64,000 bases of DNA from Streptomyces roseus (GCF_001044425.1 NZ_LFML01000053.1:1-64000); one strand, 5' to 3'; shown: positions 48,840-61,457, numbered from the stretch's first letter. Program-made: numbers and translations. Notes: generated from the sequence alone by a model not told the origin.

Positions 48840-50069
48840 ATGCATGCCTGGCCCGCTTCCGAGGTCCCCGCCCTTCCTGGCAAGGGCCGCGACCTCAAGA
48901 TCCACGACACCGCGACCCAGGGGACGATCACCCTCGCCCCCGGTCCCGTCGCCCGTATCTACGTCTGCGGCATCACCCCGTACGACGCGACCCACATCGG
49001 TCACGCGGCGACCTACAACGCGTTCGACCTCGTACAGCGCGTGTGGCTCGACACCAAGCGGCAGGTCCACTACGTCCAGAACGTGACGGACGTCGACGAT
49101 CCGCTCCTGGAGCGGGCGCTGCGCGACGGCCAGGACTGGACCGAGCTCGCCGAGCGCGAGACCGCCCTCTTCCGCGAGGACATGACCGCCCTGCGGATGC
49201 TGCCCCCGCAGCACTACATCGGCGCCGTCGAGGCCATACCGGGCATCGTGCCGCTCGTGGAGCGGCTGCGCGACGCCGGCGCCGCGTACGAGCTGGAGGG
49301 CGACATCTACTTCTCGGTGGAGTCCGACGCCCACTTCGGCAGCGTCTCCCACCTCGACGCCGAGGCGATGCGGCTGCTGTCCGCGGAGCGCGGCGGCGAC
49401 CCGGAGCGCCCGGGCAAGAAGAACCCGCTGGACCCGATGCTGTGGATGGCGGCCCGACCGGGCGAGCCGAGCTGGGACGGCGGCTCGCTGGGCCGCGGCC
49501 GGCCCGGCTGGCACATCGAGTGCGTCGCCATCGCCCTGGACCACCTCGGCATGGGCTTCGACATCCAGGGCGGCGGCTCCGACCTGGTCTTCCCCCACCA
49601 CGAGATGGGCGCCTCGCACGCGCAGGCGCTGACCGGCGAGTTCCCGATGGCCAAGGCGTACGTGCACGCGGGCATGGTCGCGCTGCACGGCGAGAAGATG
49701 TCGAAGTCGAAGGGCAACCTGGTCTTCGTCTCCGCGCTGCGCCGCGCCGGGGTGGACCCGGCGGCGATCCGCCTCGCGCTGCTCTCGCACCACTACCGGG
49801 CCGACTGGGAGTGGACGGACGAGGTCCTGGAACAGGCGGTGGCCCGCCTGGAGCGCTGGCGCGCGGCCGTCTCCCGCCCCGACGGCCTGCCGGCCGACGC
49901 CCTCGTGGAAGAGGTCCGCGAGGCCCTGGCGAACGACCTGGACGCCCCTGCCGCGCTCGCGGCCGTGGACCGCTGGGTGGAGGCCCAGAACGCCTCCGAC
50001 GGGGACGACGAGTCCGCGCCCGGCCTGGTCTCGCGCACGGTCGACGCCCTCCTGGGCGTGGCCCTGTAA
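48840..50069 (+). CDS. mshC: Cysteine--1-D-myo-inosityl 2-amino-2-deoxy-glucopyranoside ligase (mycothiol synthesis)
   Basis: The product has 409 aa. Joins Cys to GlcN-Ins using ATP in mycothiol biosynthesis. It derives from cysteinyl-tRNA synthetase: zinc Cys43 and HIGH motif at 52-55 ([19 protein letters not shown]), [14 protein letters not shown] with further zinc ligands, FPHHE, and KMSKS at 286-290. It lacks the tRNA-binding C-terminus, which marks MshC rather than CysS. Follows the phosphatase-DUF3090-SCO1664 cluster as in other Actinobacteria. Confidence 0.96.
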   Translation: MHAWPASEVPALPGKGRDLKIHDTATQGTITLAPGPVARIYVCGITPYDATHIGHAATYNAFDLVQRVWLDTKRQVHYVQNVTDVDDPLLERALRDGQDWTELAERETALFREDMTALRMLPPQHYIGAVEAIPGIVPLVERLRDAGAAYELEGDIYFSVESDAHFGSVSHLDAEAMRLLSAERGGDPERPGKKNPLDPMLWMAARPGEPSWDGGSLGRGRPGWHIECVAIALDHLGMGFDIQGGGSDLVFPHHEMGASHAQALTGEFPMAKAYVHAGMVALHGEKMSKSKGNLVFVSALRRAGVDPAAIRLALLSHHYRADWEWTDEVLEQAVARLERWRAAVSRPDGLPADALVEEVREALANDLDAPAALAAVDRWVEAQNASDGDDESAPGLVSRTVDALLGVAL

Positions 50070-50104
50070 GGCGCCTCCCGGGCGTGGCCCCGCAAGGCGC
50101 CGCG

Positions 50105-50161
50105 GCCGAAACCGCCGATGCCCCCCGACCGTCCGGGTCGGGGGGCATCGGCGGTTTCGGC
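50105..50161. terminator. Bidirectional 26-base-pair hairpin
   Basis: A perfect inverted repeat of 26 bases from 50105 (GCCGAAACCGCCGATG...) to 50161 around a five-base loop, between convergent mshC and PAC2 genes. Confidence 0.9.
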
Positions 50162-50173
50162 TAGGCTGTGTGC

Positions 50174-51154
50174 CTAGGCCTGCGGGGTGTCGTCCTCGCC
50201 CGGCTCGGCGTCGGGCCCCGGCTCGGGGTCCGGCTTGCGCTTCGGCGGGCGGGTCAGGCCGCTGGAGGTGTCCCGCAGGTACGAACCGTCGCCCGGCTCG
50301 GCCGAGGGGGCCGCCGGGTCGCGGCGGCGCAGGTACCGCTCGAACTCCCGGGCGATGGCGTCGCCCGAGGCCTCCGGCAGGTCGGCCGTGTCCCGCGCCT
50401 CCTCCAGCGTCTGGACGTACTCCGCCACCTCGCTGTCCTCCGCGGCCAGTTGGTCCACGCCGAGCTGCCACGCCCGCGCGTCCTCCGGGAGTTCACCCAG
50501 GGGGATCCGGATGTCGATCAGATCCTCCAGCCGGTTCAGCAGGGCCAGCGTCGCCTTCGGGTTCGGCGGCTGGGAGACGTAGTGCGGCACCGCCGCCCAC
50601 AGGGACACCGCCGGCACGCCCGCGTGCGTACAGGCCTCCTGCAGGATGCCCACGATCCCCGTGGGCCCCTCGTACTTGGTCTCCTCCAGATCCATCGTCC
50701 GTGCCAGGTCCGCGTCCGAGGTGACCCCGCTGACCGGCACCGGCCGGGTGTGCGGGGTGTCCCCGAGCAGGGCGCCCAGGATCACGACCATCTCCACGCC
50801 CAACTCGTGCGCGAAGCCCAGGATCTCGTTGCAGAACGACCGCCACCGCATGGACGGTTCGATGCCCCGCACGAGTACGAGGTCGCGCGGTTTCGTACCG
50901 CCGATCCGCACCACCGACAGCCTCGTCGTCGGCCACGTGATCTTCCGTACCCCGTTGTCCAGCCACACCGTCGGCCGGTTGACCTGGAAGTCGTAGTAGT
51001 CCTCGGCGTCCAGCGCAGCGAAGACCTCGCCCTTCCACTCCCGGTCCAGGTGCGCGACCGCACCGGAGGCCGCGTCACCCGCGTCGTTCCAGCCCTCGAA
51101 CGCGGCCACCATGACCGGGTCGATCAGCTCGGGCACGCCCTCAAGCTCGATCAC
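50174..51154 (-). CDS. PAC2-family protein
   Basis: The product has 326 aa. PAC2 pattern: VMVAAFEGWNDAGDAASGAVAHL, FYDFQ-like YYDFQVNRPTVWLDNGVRKITWP, LVRGIEPSMRWRSFCNEIL, VEMVVILGALLGDTPHTRPVPVSGVTSD. Related to proteasome assembly chaperone 2 of eukaryotes; in Actinobacteria, which have proteasomes, the role is unproven. A disordered Pro/Asp/Glu tail ends the protein. Own SD GGAAGGAG. Confidence 0.9.
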   Translation of the reverse strand: MIELEGVPELIDPVMVAAFEGWNDAGDAASGAVAHLDREWKGEVFAALDAEDYYDFQVNRPTVWLDNGVRKITWPTTRLSVVRIGGTKPRDLVLVRGIEPSMRWRSFCNEILGFAHELGVEMVVILGALLGDTPHTRPVPVSGVTSDADLARTMDLEETKYEGPTGIVGILQEACTHAGVPAVSLWAAVPHYVSQPPNPKATLALLNRLEDLIDIRIPLGELPEDARAWQLGVDQLAAEDSEVAEYVQTLEEARDTADLPEASGDAIAREFERYLRRRDPAAPSAEPGDGSYLRDTSSGLTRPPKRKPDPEPGPDAEPGEDDTPQA

Positions 51155-51233
51155 CCAGGTCTCCTTCCGAAGTTCCCTTGTGTACGTGGCTCAGCCTATG
51201 CCTTGGAGGGACACCGGCCACAGCCCACGAACG

Positions 51234-51263
51234 GAGGGGCGGTTCCCCTCGGAACCGCCCCTC
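51234..51263 (-). terminator. Terminator of the glp operon
   Basis: GAGGGGCGGTTCC and its complement form 13 pairs around CCTC, 20 bases past the glpD stop on the minus strand. Confidence 0.85.
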
Positions 51264-51282
51264 TTCCCCACCTGCGTACGAG

Positions 51283-52890
51283 CTATGCCTTGCGGCCCAG
51301 CATCTCCTGGACCCGCGCGCGCACGGAGTCGTCGTCCAGGCCGCGGACCGTCACCGTGGTACGGCGGCGCAGCACGTCGTCGACCGTCTCGGCCCACTCG
51401 TTGTCACGGGCGTAGGCGACCTGCGCCCAGATCTCCGGGCCGTCCGGGTGGATCCGCTCGGCGAGCGCCGGGTCCTCGTTCGCCAGGCGCGCGATGTCGA
51501 AGGCCAGCGAGCCGTAGTGGGAGGCCAGGTGGCGGGCGGTGAGCGGGTCCATCCGCGTGCCGGGCTCGTGGTCCACCAGCAGGCGGTGCGCGACGGCGTT
51601 CGGGTTGGCGACACCGGGCAGCGGCACCCGGCGCACGAGCGACTTCACCGGCTCCATGTCGTCGGTGAGCGGGCTGCCGGGCAGCTTGGCCAGCTTGTCC
51701 ATGACCACGCGGCCGATGTGCCGGTACGTCGTCCACTTGCCGCCGGCCACCGACAGCATGCCGCCGGCGCCCTCGGAGACGACGGTCTCGCGCTTGGCCT
51801 TCTCGACGCCGCCGGGGCCGCCGGGCAGCACCCGCAGGCCGGCGAAGGCGTACGTCATCAGCGAGCGGTCCAGGTCGGCGTCCTTCACCGAGAAGGCCGC
51901 CTCGTCGAGGATCTGCTGGATGTCGGCCTCGGTGGCGCGCACGTCCGCCGGGTCGCCCTCGTACACCTCGTCGGTGGTGCCGAGCAGCAGCTGGTCCTCC
52001 CACGGGAGGGCGAAGGTGATGCGGTACTTGTCGATCGGGGTGGCCATGGCGGCCTTCCACGGCGACTTGCGCTTCATGACGATGTGCGCGCCCTTGGAGA
52101 GGCGGATCGACGGCATCGAGTGCTTGTCTTCCATGCGCCGCAGGTGGTCCACCCACGGGCCGGTGGCGTTGAGCACGACGCGCGCGTCGACGCCGAACTC
52201 GGTGCCGTCGAGGCGGTCCTTGAGCTCGGCGCCGCTGACCCGGCCGCGCGTCATGCGCAGGCCGGTGACCTCGGCGTGGTTGAGGACGACGGCGCCCGAC
52301 TCGACAGCTGCGCGGACCGTCATGACGGCGACGCGGGAGTCGTTCATCTGGTGGTCGTAGTAGACCGCGACGGCCTTGAGGTTGTCCGTCTTCAGACCCG
52401 GGTTGTCGGCGGCGGCACGGGCGGGGGATATGACCTTGCCCATGCCGTCGCCGAAGGCCGAGAGGGCGGAGTAGGCGAAGACGCCCGCGCCCAGCTTGGC
52501 CGCACCGACCGGTCCGCCCTTGTAGACCGGCAGGTAGAAGGTGAGCGGGTTGACCAGGTGCGGGGCCACGTCCTTGGCCAGCACCCGGCGCTCGTGGTGG
52601 TTCTCGGCGACCAGCTTGACCGCGCCGGTCTGCAGGTAGCGCAGACCGCCGTGGACGAGCTTGGAGGAGGCGGAGGAGGTGGCGCCGGCGAAGTCGCCGG
52701 CGTCCACCATGGCCACCCGCAGACCCGACTGCGCGGCGTGCCAGGCCACCGAGGTGCCCAGGATTCCACCGCCGATGACCAGCAGGTCGTACGTGGCCTT
52801 CGCCAGCTGCTCACGGGTCTCGGCGCGGCTCGCGTTCGAGCCGGCGGTCGGGTGCGTACCCAGGGCGGGGACGCTCTGCAGGGTGCTCAT
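51283..52890 (-). CDS. glpD: Aerobic glycerol-3-phosphate dehydrogenase
   Basis: The product has 535 aa, FAD-dependent, peripheral membrane enzyme passing electrons to quinone. FAD motif LLVIGGGILGTSVAWHAAQSG near residue 35, SSKLVHGGLRYL, and VNATGPWVDHLRR; a C-terminal domain (AYARDNEWAETVDDVLRRRT) typical of GlpD. Last gene of glpF-glpK-glpD, 37 bases after glpK. Converts the G3P made by GlpK to dihydroxyacetone phosphate. Regulated by GylR by inference. Confidence 0.96.
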   Translation of the reverse strand: MSTLQSVPALGTHPTAGSNASRAETREQLAKATYDLLVIGGGILGTSVAWHAAQSGLRVAMVDAGDFAGATSSASSKLVHGGLRYLQTGAVKLVAENHHERRVLAKDVAPHLVNPLTFYLPVYKGGPVGAAKLGAGVFAYSALSAFGDGMGKVISPARAAADNPGLKTDNLKAVAVYYDHQMNDSRVAVMTVRAAVESGAVVLNHAEVTGLRMTRGRVSGAELKDRLDGTEFGVDARVVLNATGPWVDHLRRMEDKHSMPSIRLSKGAHIVMKRKSPWKAAMATPIDKYRITFALPWEDQLLLGTTDEVYEGDPADVRATEADIQQILDEAAFSVKDADLDRSLMTYAFAGLRVLPGGPGGVEKAKRETVVSEGAGGMLSVAGGKWTTYRHIGRVVMDKLAKLPGSPLTDDMEPVKSLVRRVPLPGVANPNAVAHRLLVDHEPGTRMDPLTARHLASHYGSLAFDIARLANEDPALAERIHPDGPEIWAQVAYARDNEWAETVDDVLRRRTTVTVRGLDDDSVRARVQEMLGRKA

Positions 52891-52927
52891 ATCTCTTAGC
52901 TCCTCGTCGATTGACTCAGCTGGTGCG

Positions 52928-54454
52928 TCAGCTGGCGTCTTCGTCGTCGATCCAGCCCATGGACCGCTCGACGGCCTTGAGCCAGTTCTTGTACTCGCGG
53001 TCCCGCTGTTCGGCGGGCATCCGCGGGGTCCACTCCGCCGCGCGGCGCCAGTTGGCGCGCAGGGCGTCGGTGTCGGGCCAGAAGCCGACGGCCAGGCCGG
53101 CGGCGTAGGCGGCGCCGAGGCAGGTGGTCTCCGCGACCATCGGACGGACCACGGGGGCGTCCACGAAGTCGGAGAGGGTCTGCATCAGCAGGTTGTTGGA
53201 GGTCATGCCGCCGTCGACCTTGAGGGCCGCGAGCTCGACGCCCGAGTCCTTGGTCATGGCGTCGGTGATCTCGCGGGTCTGCCAGGCGGTGGCCTCCAGG
53301 ACGGCACGGGCGATGTGCGCCTTGGTGACGTACCGGGTGAGGCCGGCGATCACGCCGCGGGCGTCGGAGCGCCAGTACGGGGCGAACAGGCCGGAGAAGG
53401 CCGGTACGAAGTAGGCGCCGCCGTTGTCCTCGACCGAGAGCGCGAGCGTCTCGATCTCGGCAGCGGTCTTGATCATGCCCATCTGGTCGCGCATCCACTG
53501 GACGAGCGAGCCGGTGACGGCGATGGAGCCCTCCAGCGCGTAGACCGGCTTCTGGTCGCCGATCTTGTAGCCGACCGTGGTCAGCAGGCCGCTGTAGGAG
53601 TTGATGACCTTGTCGCCGGTGTTCATCAGCATGAACGTGCCGGTGCCGTAGGTGGACTTGGCCTCGCCCTCGGCGAAACAGGTCTGGCCGAAGAGGGCGG
53701 CCTGCTGGTCACCGAGCGCCGAGGCGACCGGGACACCGGCGAGGACGCCCTCCTTGACGTGGCCGTAGACCTCGGCGGAGGACTTGATCTCGGGGAGGAT
53801 GTCGGTGGGGACCTCCATCGACTCCGCGATCTTCGGGTCCCACTCCAGGGTGTGCAGGTTCATCAGCATGGTGCGCGAGGCGTTGGTGACGTCCGTGACG
53901 TGCACGCCGCCCTGGGCGCCGCCGGTGAGGTTCCAGATGACCCAGGAGTCCATGGTGCCGAAGAGGATGTCCCCGGCCTCGGCGCGCTCGCGCAGCCCCT
54001 CGACGTTGTCGAGCAGCCAGCGGGCCTTCGGGCCGGCGAAGTAGCTCGCCAGCGGCAGGCCGGTCTCGCGGCGGAAGCGGTCCTGGCCGACGTTGCGGCC
54101 GAGCTCCTTGCAGAGGGCGTCGGTGCGGGTGTCCTGCCAGACCAGCGCGTTGTGCACCGGCAGGCCGGTGTTCTTGTCCCACAGGACGGTGGTCTCGCGC
54201 TGGTTGGTGATGCCGACGGCCTTGACGTCGGCGGCGGTGATCTCGGCCTTGGCGATGGCGCCGGCGACGACCTCCTGGACGTTGGTCCAGATCTCGGTGG
54301 CGTCGTGCTCGACCCAGCCCGGCTTCGGGAAGATCTGCTCGTGCTCCTTCTGGTCGACGGCGACGATGCGGCCGTCACGGTCGAAGACGATGCAGCGGGA
54401 AGAGGTGGTGCCCTGGTCGATCGCGGCGATGAAGGGGCCGGTGCTGTGGCTCAT
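52928..54454 (-). CDS. glpK: Glycerol kinase
   Basis: The product has 508 aa, FGGY family. ATP-binding N-terminus [34 protein letters not shown] with glycerol-binding [40 protein letters not shown], and [18 protein letters not shown]. Phosphorylates glycerol at sn-3, trapping it in the cell. It is downstream of glpF (73 bases) and upstream of glpD. Confidence 0.97.
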   Translation of the reverse strand: MSHSTGPFIAAIDQGTTSSRCIVFDRDGRIVAVDQKEHEQIFPKPGWVEHDATEIWTNVQEVVAGAIAKAEITAADVKAVGITNQRETTVLWDKNTGLPVHNALVWQDTRTDALCKELGRNVGQDRFRRETGLPLASYFAGPKARWLLDNVEGLRERAEAGDILFGTMDSWVIWNLTGGAQGGVHVTDVTNASRTMLMNLHTLEWDPKIAESMEVPTDILPEIKSSAEVYGHVKEGVLAGVPVASALGDQQAALFGQTCFAEGEAKSTYGTGTFMLMNTGDKVINSYSGLLTTVGYKIGDQKPVYALEGSIAVTGSLVQWMRDQMGMIKTAAEIETLALSVEDNGGAYFVPAFSGLFAPYWRSDARGVIAGLTRYVTKAHIARAVLEATAWQTREITDAMTKDSGVELAALKVDGGMTSNNLLMQTLSDFVDAPVVRPMVAETTCLGAAYAAGLAVGFWPDTDALRANWRRAAEWTPRMPAEQRDREYKNWLKAVERSMGWIDDEDAS

Positions 54455-54527
54455 GTGGCTGCTCCTGGAAGGTCGGTGTAGGCGGAATCAGGGGCGGTGC
54501 GGATCTTGCGATACGTGCCGGTGCTGA

Positions 54528-55310
54528 TCAGGCGAACGCGAGGTTGTACAGACCTCCGGCGAGGGCGGCGCCGGCGAGCGGGCCGACCACCGGGATCCAG
54601 GAGTATCCCCAGTCGGAGCCGCCCTTGTTGGGGAGCGGCAGCAGGGAGTGGACGATGCGCGGGCCGAGGTCGCGGACCGGGTTGATGGCGTAGCCGGTCG
54701 GACCGCCGAGCGAGAGGCCGATGCCGACGACGACGAAGGAGGTGATCAGGACGCCGATGACGCCGAGGCCCTTGCCGTCGTCCTGGAGGCCCTGGGTCAG
54801 GATCGCCAGGACCAGGACGGCCGTGCCGATGATCTCGGTGGCGAGGTTCTGGACGATGTTGCGGATCTCGGGGCCGGTGGAGAAGACACCGAGCACCGGG
54901 CCGGCCTGGTCGTGCGGGTGCGGGTCCTCGGGGCCGAGCTTGGCGTCACGGATGTGCTCGGGGTCCGAGAGGTGCGCGGCGAACTGCCCGTAGTAGGTGA
55001 CCCACATGAGGACCGCGCCGAGCATGGCGCCGAGGAGCTGGCCGGCGAAGTAGACCGGAACGTCGCTCCAGTCGCCGTTCTTTATCGCAAGGCCGACGGT
55101 GACCGCCGGGTTGAGGTGCGCGCCGGAGAGCGGTGCGGAGACGTAGGCGGCGATGAGGACGGCGAAACCCCAGCCGAACGTGATCGCGAGCCAGCCTGCG
55201 TTCCTGGCCTTGGAGCTCTTGAGCGTCACGGCGGCGCAGACGCCACCACCGAGCAGTGTGAGCAGGGCGGTACCGATGGTCTCGCCGATGAAGATGTCGG
55301 AGCTGGACAC
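54528..55310 (-). CDS. glpF: Glycerol uptake facilitator (MIP family)
   Basis: The product has 260 aa with GTG 55310 after AAGGAG. Six membrane helices plus two half-helices: first NPA motif intact ([11 protein letters not shown]), the second reads NPVRD ([15 protein letters not shown]) where NPARD is usual, the Arg being the selectivity-filter residue and retained. Long loop with DPHPHDQAG between helices. Passive glycerol entry feeding GlpK. First gene of the operon; GylR-like site 127 bases upstream. Confidence 0.94.
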   Translation of the reverse strand: MSSSDIFIGETIGTALLTLLGGGVCAAVTLKSSKARNAGWLAITFGWGFAVLIAAYVSAPLSGAHLNPAVTVGLAIKNGDWSDVPVYFAGQLLGAMLGAVLMWVTYYGQFAAHLSDPEHIRDAKLGPEDPHPHDQAGPVLGVFSTGPEIRNIVQNLATEIIGTAVLVLAILTQGLQDDGKGLGVIGVLITSFVVVGIGLSLGGPTGYAINPVRDLGPRIVHSLLPLPNKGGSDWGYSWIPVVGPLAGAALAGGLYNLAFA

Positions 55311-55436
55311 CCGCGACTCCTTTGTCTTACGTCCAGGGGTGGGCGGACACCGGGTCCCGTCCGGTGGTCCGCGCACTCGGTGAGTGCTTCACCGGTCCAT
55401 GGCCTCGTCACAGCCTAACGCGTATTGCCGGTAGGT

Positions 55437-55453
55437 GTTCGACAATGCCGACC
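55437..55453. promoter_or_regulatory. GylR operator candidate upstream of glpF
   Basis: GTTCGACAATGCCGACC shares 12 leading bases with the site at gylR (56418-56434). Both lie in promoter regions of the regulon, which is the expected pattern for an IclR-type repressor. Confidence 0.6.
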
Positions 55454-55516
55454 GATGAACGGCAGTTTTCATCCCAGGTGAAGAACGCGTCAAGGGTTGG
55501 CCAGGCCAAAGTGTCG

Positions 55517-55539
55517 GATCGTTACCACTAGGTACGATC
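55517..55539. promoter_or_regulatory. Inverted repeat GATCGTTACC-ACTA-GGTACGATC
   Basis: Nine-base arms with one bulged T, between gylR and glpF. It may be the gylR terminator or an additional operator. Confidence 0.45.
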
Positions 55540-55559
55540 AGCCAAACCCGGCCACTCGA

Positions 55560-55613
55560 TGGCCGGAATATGGCGAAAAGAGGGCAGAAAGTGGCCAGAG
55601 AGTGGCCGAAAAT
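55560..55613. repeat. Five helically phased TGGC-purine repeats
   Basis: Units TGGCCGGAATA, TGGCGAAAAGA, GGGCAGAAAG, TGGCCAGAGAG and TGGCCGAAAAT begin at 55560, 55571, 55582, 55592 and 55603, a spacing of 10-11 bases. They start 15 bases past the gylR stop codon. Confidence 0.6.
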
Positions 55614-55627
55614 GCCCTGAAGGGGGC

Positions 55628-56395
55628 CTAGAACCGGCCCGCGCCGAGATCGCGTGAAACAGCACGCGCACAGTCCCGCACCGACGCCACGAGGCTCGCA
55701 CGGGGCTCCCCGCCCTCCCCACACACCCGCTCCACGGCCCCCGCCACCGCCACCGCGCCCACCGGCATCCGGCGCCGGTCGTGGATCGGCGCCGCCACCG
55801 AGGCGACGCCGTCCCAGGTCTCCTCGACGTCCGCGGCCCAGCCACGCGCCCGGGTCAGGTCGAGGATCTCCTCGAAGCCCGCGCCGTCGGTGACCGTCCG
55901 GGGGGTGAACGCCTCACGCTCCGCCTCCAGCGCCTCCGTATGGGCGACCGGGTCGTACGCGGACAGCACCTTGCCCAGGGCCGTGGAGTGCAGCGGCTGC
56001 ATGGCCCCCACCTCCAGCACCTGGCGGCTGTCGTCCGGGCGGAACACGTGGTGCATGATCAGCACCCCGCTCTTGTGGAGCACGCCCACGTACACGCTCT
56101 CGCCGCTCGCCCGGGCCAGGTCGTCCGTCCAGACCAGCGCGCGGGCGCGCAGCTCGTGCACGTCCAGATAGCTGTTGCCCAGGCGCAGCAGCTCCGCGCC
56201 CAGCTGGTAGCGGCCGGAGGCGGGGTCCTGCTCCACGAAGCCCTCGGCCTGCAGCGTGCGCAGGATCCCGTGCGCCGTGCCCTTGGCCAGGCCCAGGGAG
56301 CTGGCCACGTCCGAGAGGCCCAGCCGGCGCTCACCGCCCGCCAGGAGTCGCAGCATCGCAGCGGCTCGTTCGAGCGACTGGATGTTCCGTGCCAT
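55628..56395 (-). CDS. gylR: IclR-family glycerol operon regulator GylR
   Basis: The product has 255 aa. N-terminal winged HTH (SLERAAAMLRLLAGGERRLGLSDVASSLGLAKGTAHGILRTLQAEG), IclR ligand domain with GAMQPLHSTALGKVLSAYDP and GVASVAAPIHD. It lies directly upstream of glpF-glpK-glpD on the same strand, as gylR does in S. coelicolor, where it represses the operon and itself until glycerol-3-phosphate is present. GGAGG lies before ATG 56395; a GTTCGACAATGC site overlaps its promoter. Confidence 0.95.
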   Translation of the reverse strand: MARNIQSLERAAAMLRLLAGGERRLGLSDVASSLGLAKGTAHGILRTLQAEGFVEQDPASGRYQLGAELLRLGNSYLDVHELRARALVWTDDLARASGESVYVGVLHKSGVLIMHHVFRPDDSRQVLEVGAMQPLHSTALGKVLSAYDPVAHTEALEAEREAFTPRTVTDGAGFEEILDLTRARGWAADVEETWDGVASVAAPIHDRRRMPVGAVAVAGAVERVCGEGGEPRASLVASVRDCARAVSRDLGAGRF

Positions 56396-56417
56396 CGCGC
56401 AGCCTCCTGCTGACGTA

Positions 56418-56434
56418 GTTCGACAATGCTGAAC
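56418..56434. promoter_or_regulatory. GylR operator candidate upstream of gylR
   Basis: GTTCGACAATGCTGAAC has GTTC/GAAC ends in dyad and repeats the motif of 55437-55453. It is 23 bases before the gylR start. Confidence 0.6.
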
Positions 56435-56545
56435 AGTATCGGCCCATGTCGACCTCGCGCATGGTTGGGCAACTGTTCAGGCCTCCGTCGACCAGGACAC
56501 CCCTGGCAGACCCCCGCGCACAGAATGCAGTCCGCCACGTGGGAC

Positions 56546-56611
56546 GGCACCACCGGGGCGGGTGCCACGCGGTTACCCTGACCGCGTGCACCCTTGACAC
56601 AGCGAGGGTGC
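56546..56611 (+). promoter_or_regulatory. Structured leader of metH, candidate cis-regulatory RNA
   Basis: Three successive hairpins: GGCACC/GGTGCC (546-566), CACGCGGT/ACCGCGTG (566-588) and GCACCCT/AGGGTGC (588-611). The two GCACC and two GGTGC segments can exchange partners, so alternative folds are possible. I recognise no cobalamin, SAM or SAH riboswitch consensus in it. Transcription start is not known. Confidence 0.45.
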
Positions 56612-56647
56612 AAAGCCGACAGCCGTCGCATCCCAGGGAGCACCGCC

Positions 56648-60160
<3,513 letters not shown>

Positions 60161-60163
60161 CGC

Positions 60164-60187
60164 GGACCGACGTACACTTGTCGGTCC
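60164..60187 (+). terminator. Hairpin just after metH
   Basis: GGACCGAC and GTCGGTCC pair around GTACACTT, four bases after the stop. Confidence 0.5.
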
Positions 60188-60193
60188 CATACA

Positions 60194-60245
60194 GGCCGGT
60201 CGCCTGTTCCCCCGGGGAATGCCCATGGGGAAGAGGCGGCCGGCC
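60194..60245 (+). terminator. Large hairpin between metH and HAD gene
   Basis: A 19-base arm from 60194 (GGCCGGTCGCCTGTTCCCC) pairs with 60227-60245 with two mismatches. It is 30 bases upstream of the HAD start, so it may end metH transcription or control the HAD gene. Confidence 0.6.
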
Positions 60246-60275
60246 TTCTCGTCCCCTGAGAGAGGTGTGTGCCGC

Positions 60276-60977
60276 ATGACCAGCACCGTTCCCGCGTCCG
60301 TCGCCCGTACGGCCGACGGGCATGCCCTCCAGGCGGTGCTGCTGGACATGGACGGCACCCTCGTCGACACCGAGGGATTCTGGTGGGAGGTCGAGGTCGA
60401 CGTCTTCGGCGAGCTCGGCCACCGCCTGGAGGAGGCCTGGCGCGACGTCGTCGTCGGCGGGCCGATGACGCGCTCCGCCGCCTTCCTCATCGAGTCCACC
60501 GGCGCCGCCATCACCCTTTCGGAGCTGAGCGTCCTGCTCAACGAGCGCTTCGAGGCACGGATCGCCGACCAGGTGCCGATGATGCCCGGCGCCGAGCGGC
60601 TGCTGGCCGAGCTGGCCCGGCACAACGTGCCCACCGCCCTCGTCTCCGCCTCGCACCGCCGCGTCATCGACCGGGTACTGCGCTCCCTGGGCCCCGAGCG
60701 GTTCGCGCTCAGCGTGGCCGGCGACGAGGTGGCCCGTACGAAGCCGCACCCCGACCCCTACCTGCTCGCCGCCGCCGCCCTCGGCGCCCACCCCTCGCGC
60801 TGCGCCGTCATCGAGGACACCGCGACCGGCGTGGCCGCCGCCGAGGCGGCCGGCTGCCGGGTCGTGGCCGTGCCCTCCGTCGGCGTCATCCCGCCCGCCC
60901 CGGGCCGCACGATCGTCCGCTCGCTGGAGGAAGTGGACCTTCCGTTCCTGCGCTCCCTCATCACTCCGCTGAACTGA
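60276..60977 (+). CDS. HAD-superfamily phosphatase (beta-phosphoglucomutase-like)
   Basis: The product has 233 aa. Nucleophile motif LLDMDGTLVDTE, second motif LVSASHR, Lys in RTKPHPDPYL and acidic motif CAVIEDTATGVAAAEAAGC. Subgroup IA with an alpha-helical cap. GAGAGAGG SD is present. Metal-dependent phosphatase of a small metabolite; substrate unknown. Placed after metH in Streptomyces generally as I recall. Confidence 0.92.
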   Translation: MTSTVPASVARTADGHALQAVLLDMDGTLVDTEGFWWEVEVDVFGELGHRLEEAWRDVVVGGPMTRSAAFLIESTGAAITLSELSVLLNERFEARIADQVPMMPGAERLLAELARHNVPTALVSASHRRVIDRVLRSLGPERFALSVAGDEVARTKPHPDPYLLAAAALGAHPSRCAVIEDTATGVAAAEAAGCRVVAVPSVGVIPPAPGRTIVRSLEEVDLPFLRSLITPLN

Positions 60978-61024
60978 TCGCATACGCTCAGTGCCGAACG
61001 GAATCACGGTGTGACCGAGGTCCC

Positions 61025-61041
61025 ACGGAAGGATCTTCCGT
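61025..61041. promoter_or_regulatory. Palindrome ACGGAAGGATCTTCCGT
   Basis: Perfect seven-base arms around GAT; ACGGAA also occurs about 30 bases upstream and TTTCCGT about 30 bases downstream, giving a cluster of half-sites. Confidence 0.5.
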
Positions 61042-61088
61042 TCCATGGCCTGGAGGCTGAAATTCCATCCTTTCCGTGGCAGTTGAGT

Positions 61089-61108
61089 CGGGTGACCTTT
61101 GTCACCCG
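61089..61108. promoter_or_regulatory. Crp-like site within an eight-base hairpin
   Basis: CGGGTGAC-CTTT-GTCACCCG. Inside it GTGA-N6-TCAC matches the Crp consensus. It is either a Crp target for the solute-binding gene 350 bases downstream or a terminator of the HAD gene. Confidence 0.45.
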
Positions 61109-61457
61109 CCAACCCTCCGACGGACCGGTCCAGAGGCCGGGAAACCTGCCCTTGTGTCCGGATTGATCAGCTCCTGACCGAATCTGAGGCGACCGGCACA
61201 TAAACAGCCAGTCCGCGCCCATCACCGTGCGATTACGCCCCAAGTCCTGCCAGTTCAAGCCATCCCCTCCCAGACCACTAATGTCGACGCGGGCACTACG
61301 CCGCACCTCTGCTGTCCCGGACACACACCCATGTGCCGGACCCGCGTGGACCGATCGTCACAACACCGGCCCGATCGTTCCGCCCTGAACGGGCGACCGC
61401 CGCGAAGTGCCCTTTACGCCGCTTTGAGCAAGTGCCGGTCAAGGGAGTACTTCCAGC

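Larger units (their letters stand above)
60978..61457. other. Long regulatory gap before the solute-binding genes
   Basis: 480 bases, relatively A/T-rich, with no convincing gene (a minus-strand frame of 106 codons lacks any domain character). It holds the palindrome at 61025, the GTGA-N6-TCAC site at 61092 and several scattered ACGGAA/TTCCGT half-sites. Confidence 0.6.

Noticed and set aside
56546..56611. Cobalamin or SAH riboswitch call for the metH leader
   Set aside because: No B12 box or other known core consensus could be matched, so it is reported only as a structured leader.
61004..61324. 106-codon minus-strand frame in the long gap
   Set aside because: No SD, no family resemblance, and it crosses the palindromes; more likely regulatory DNA.
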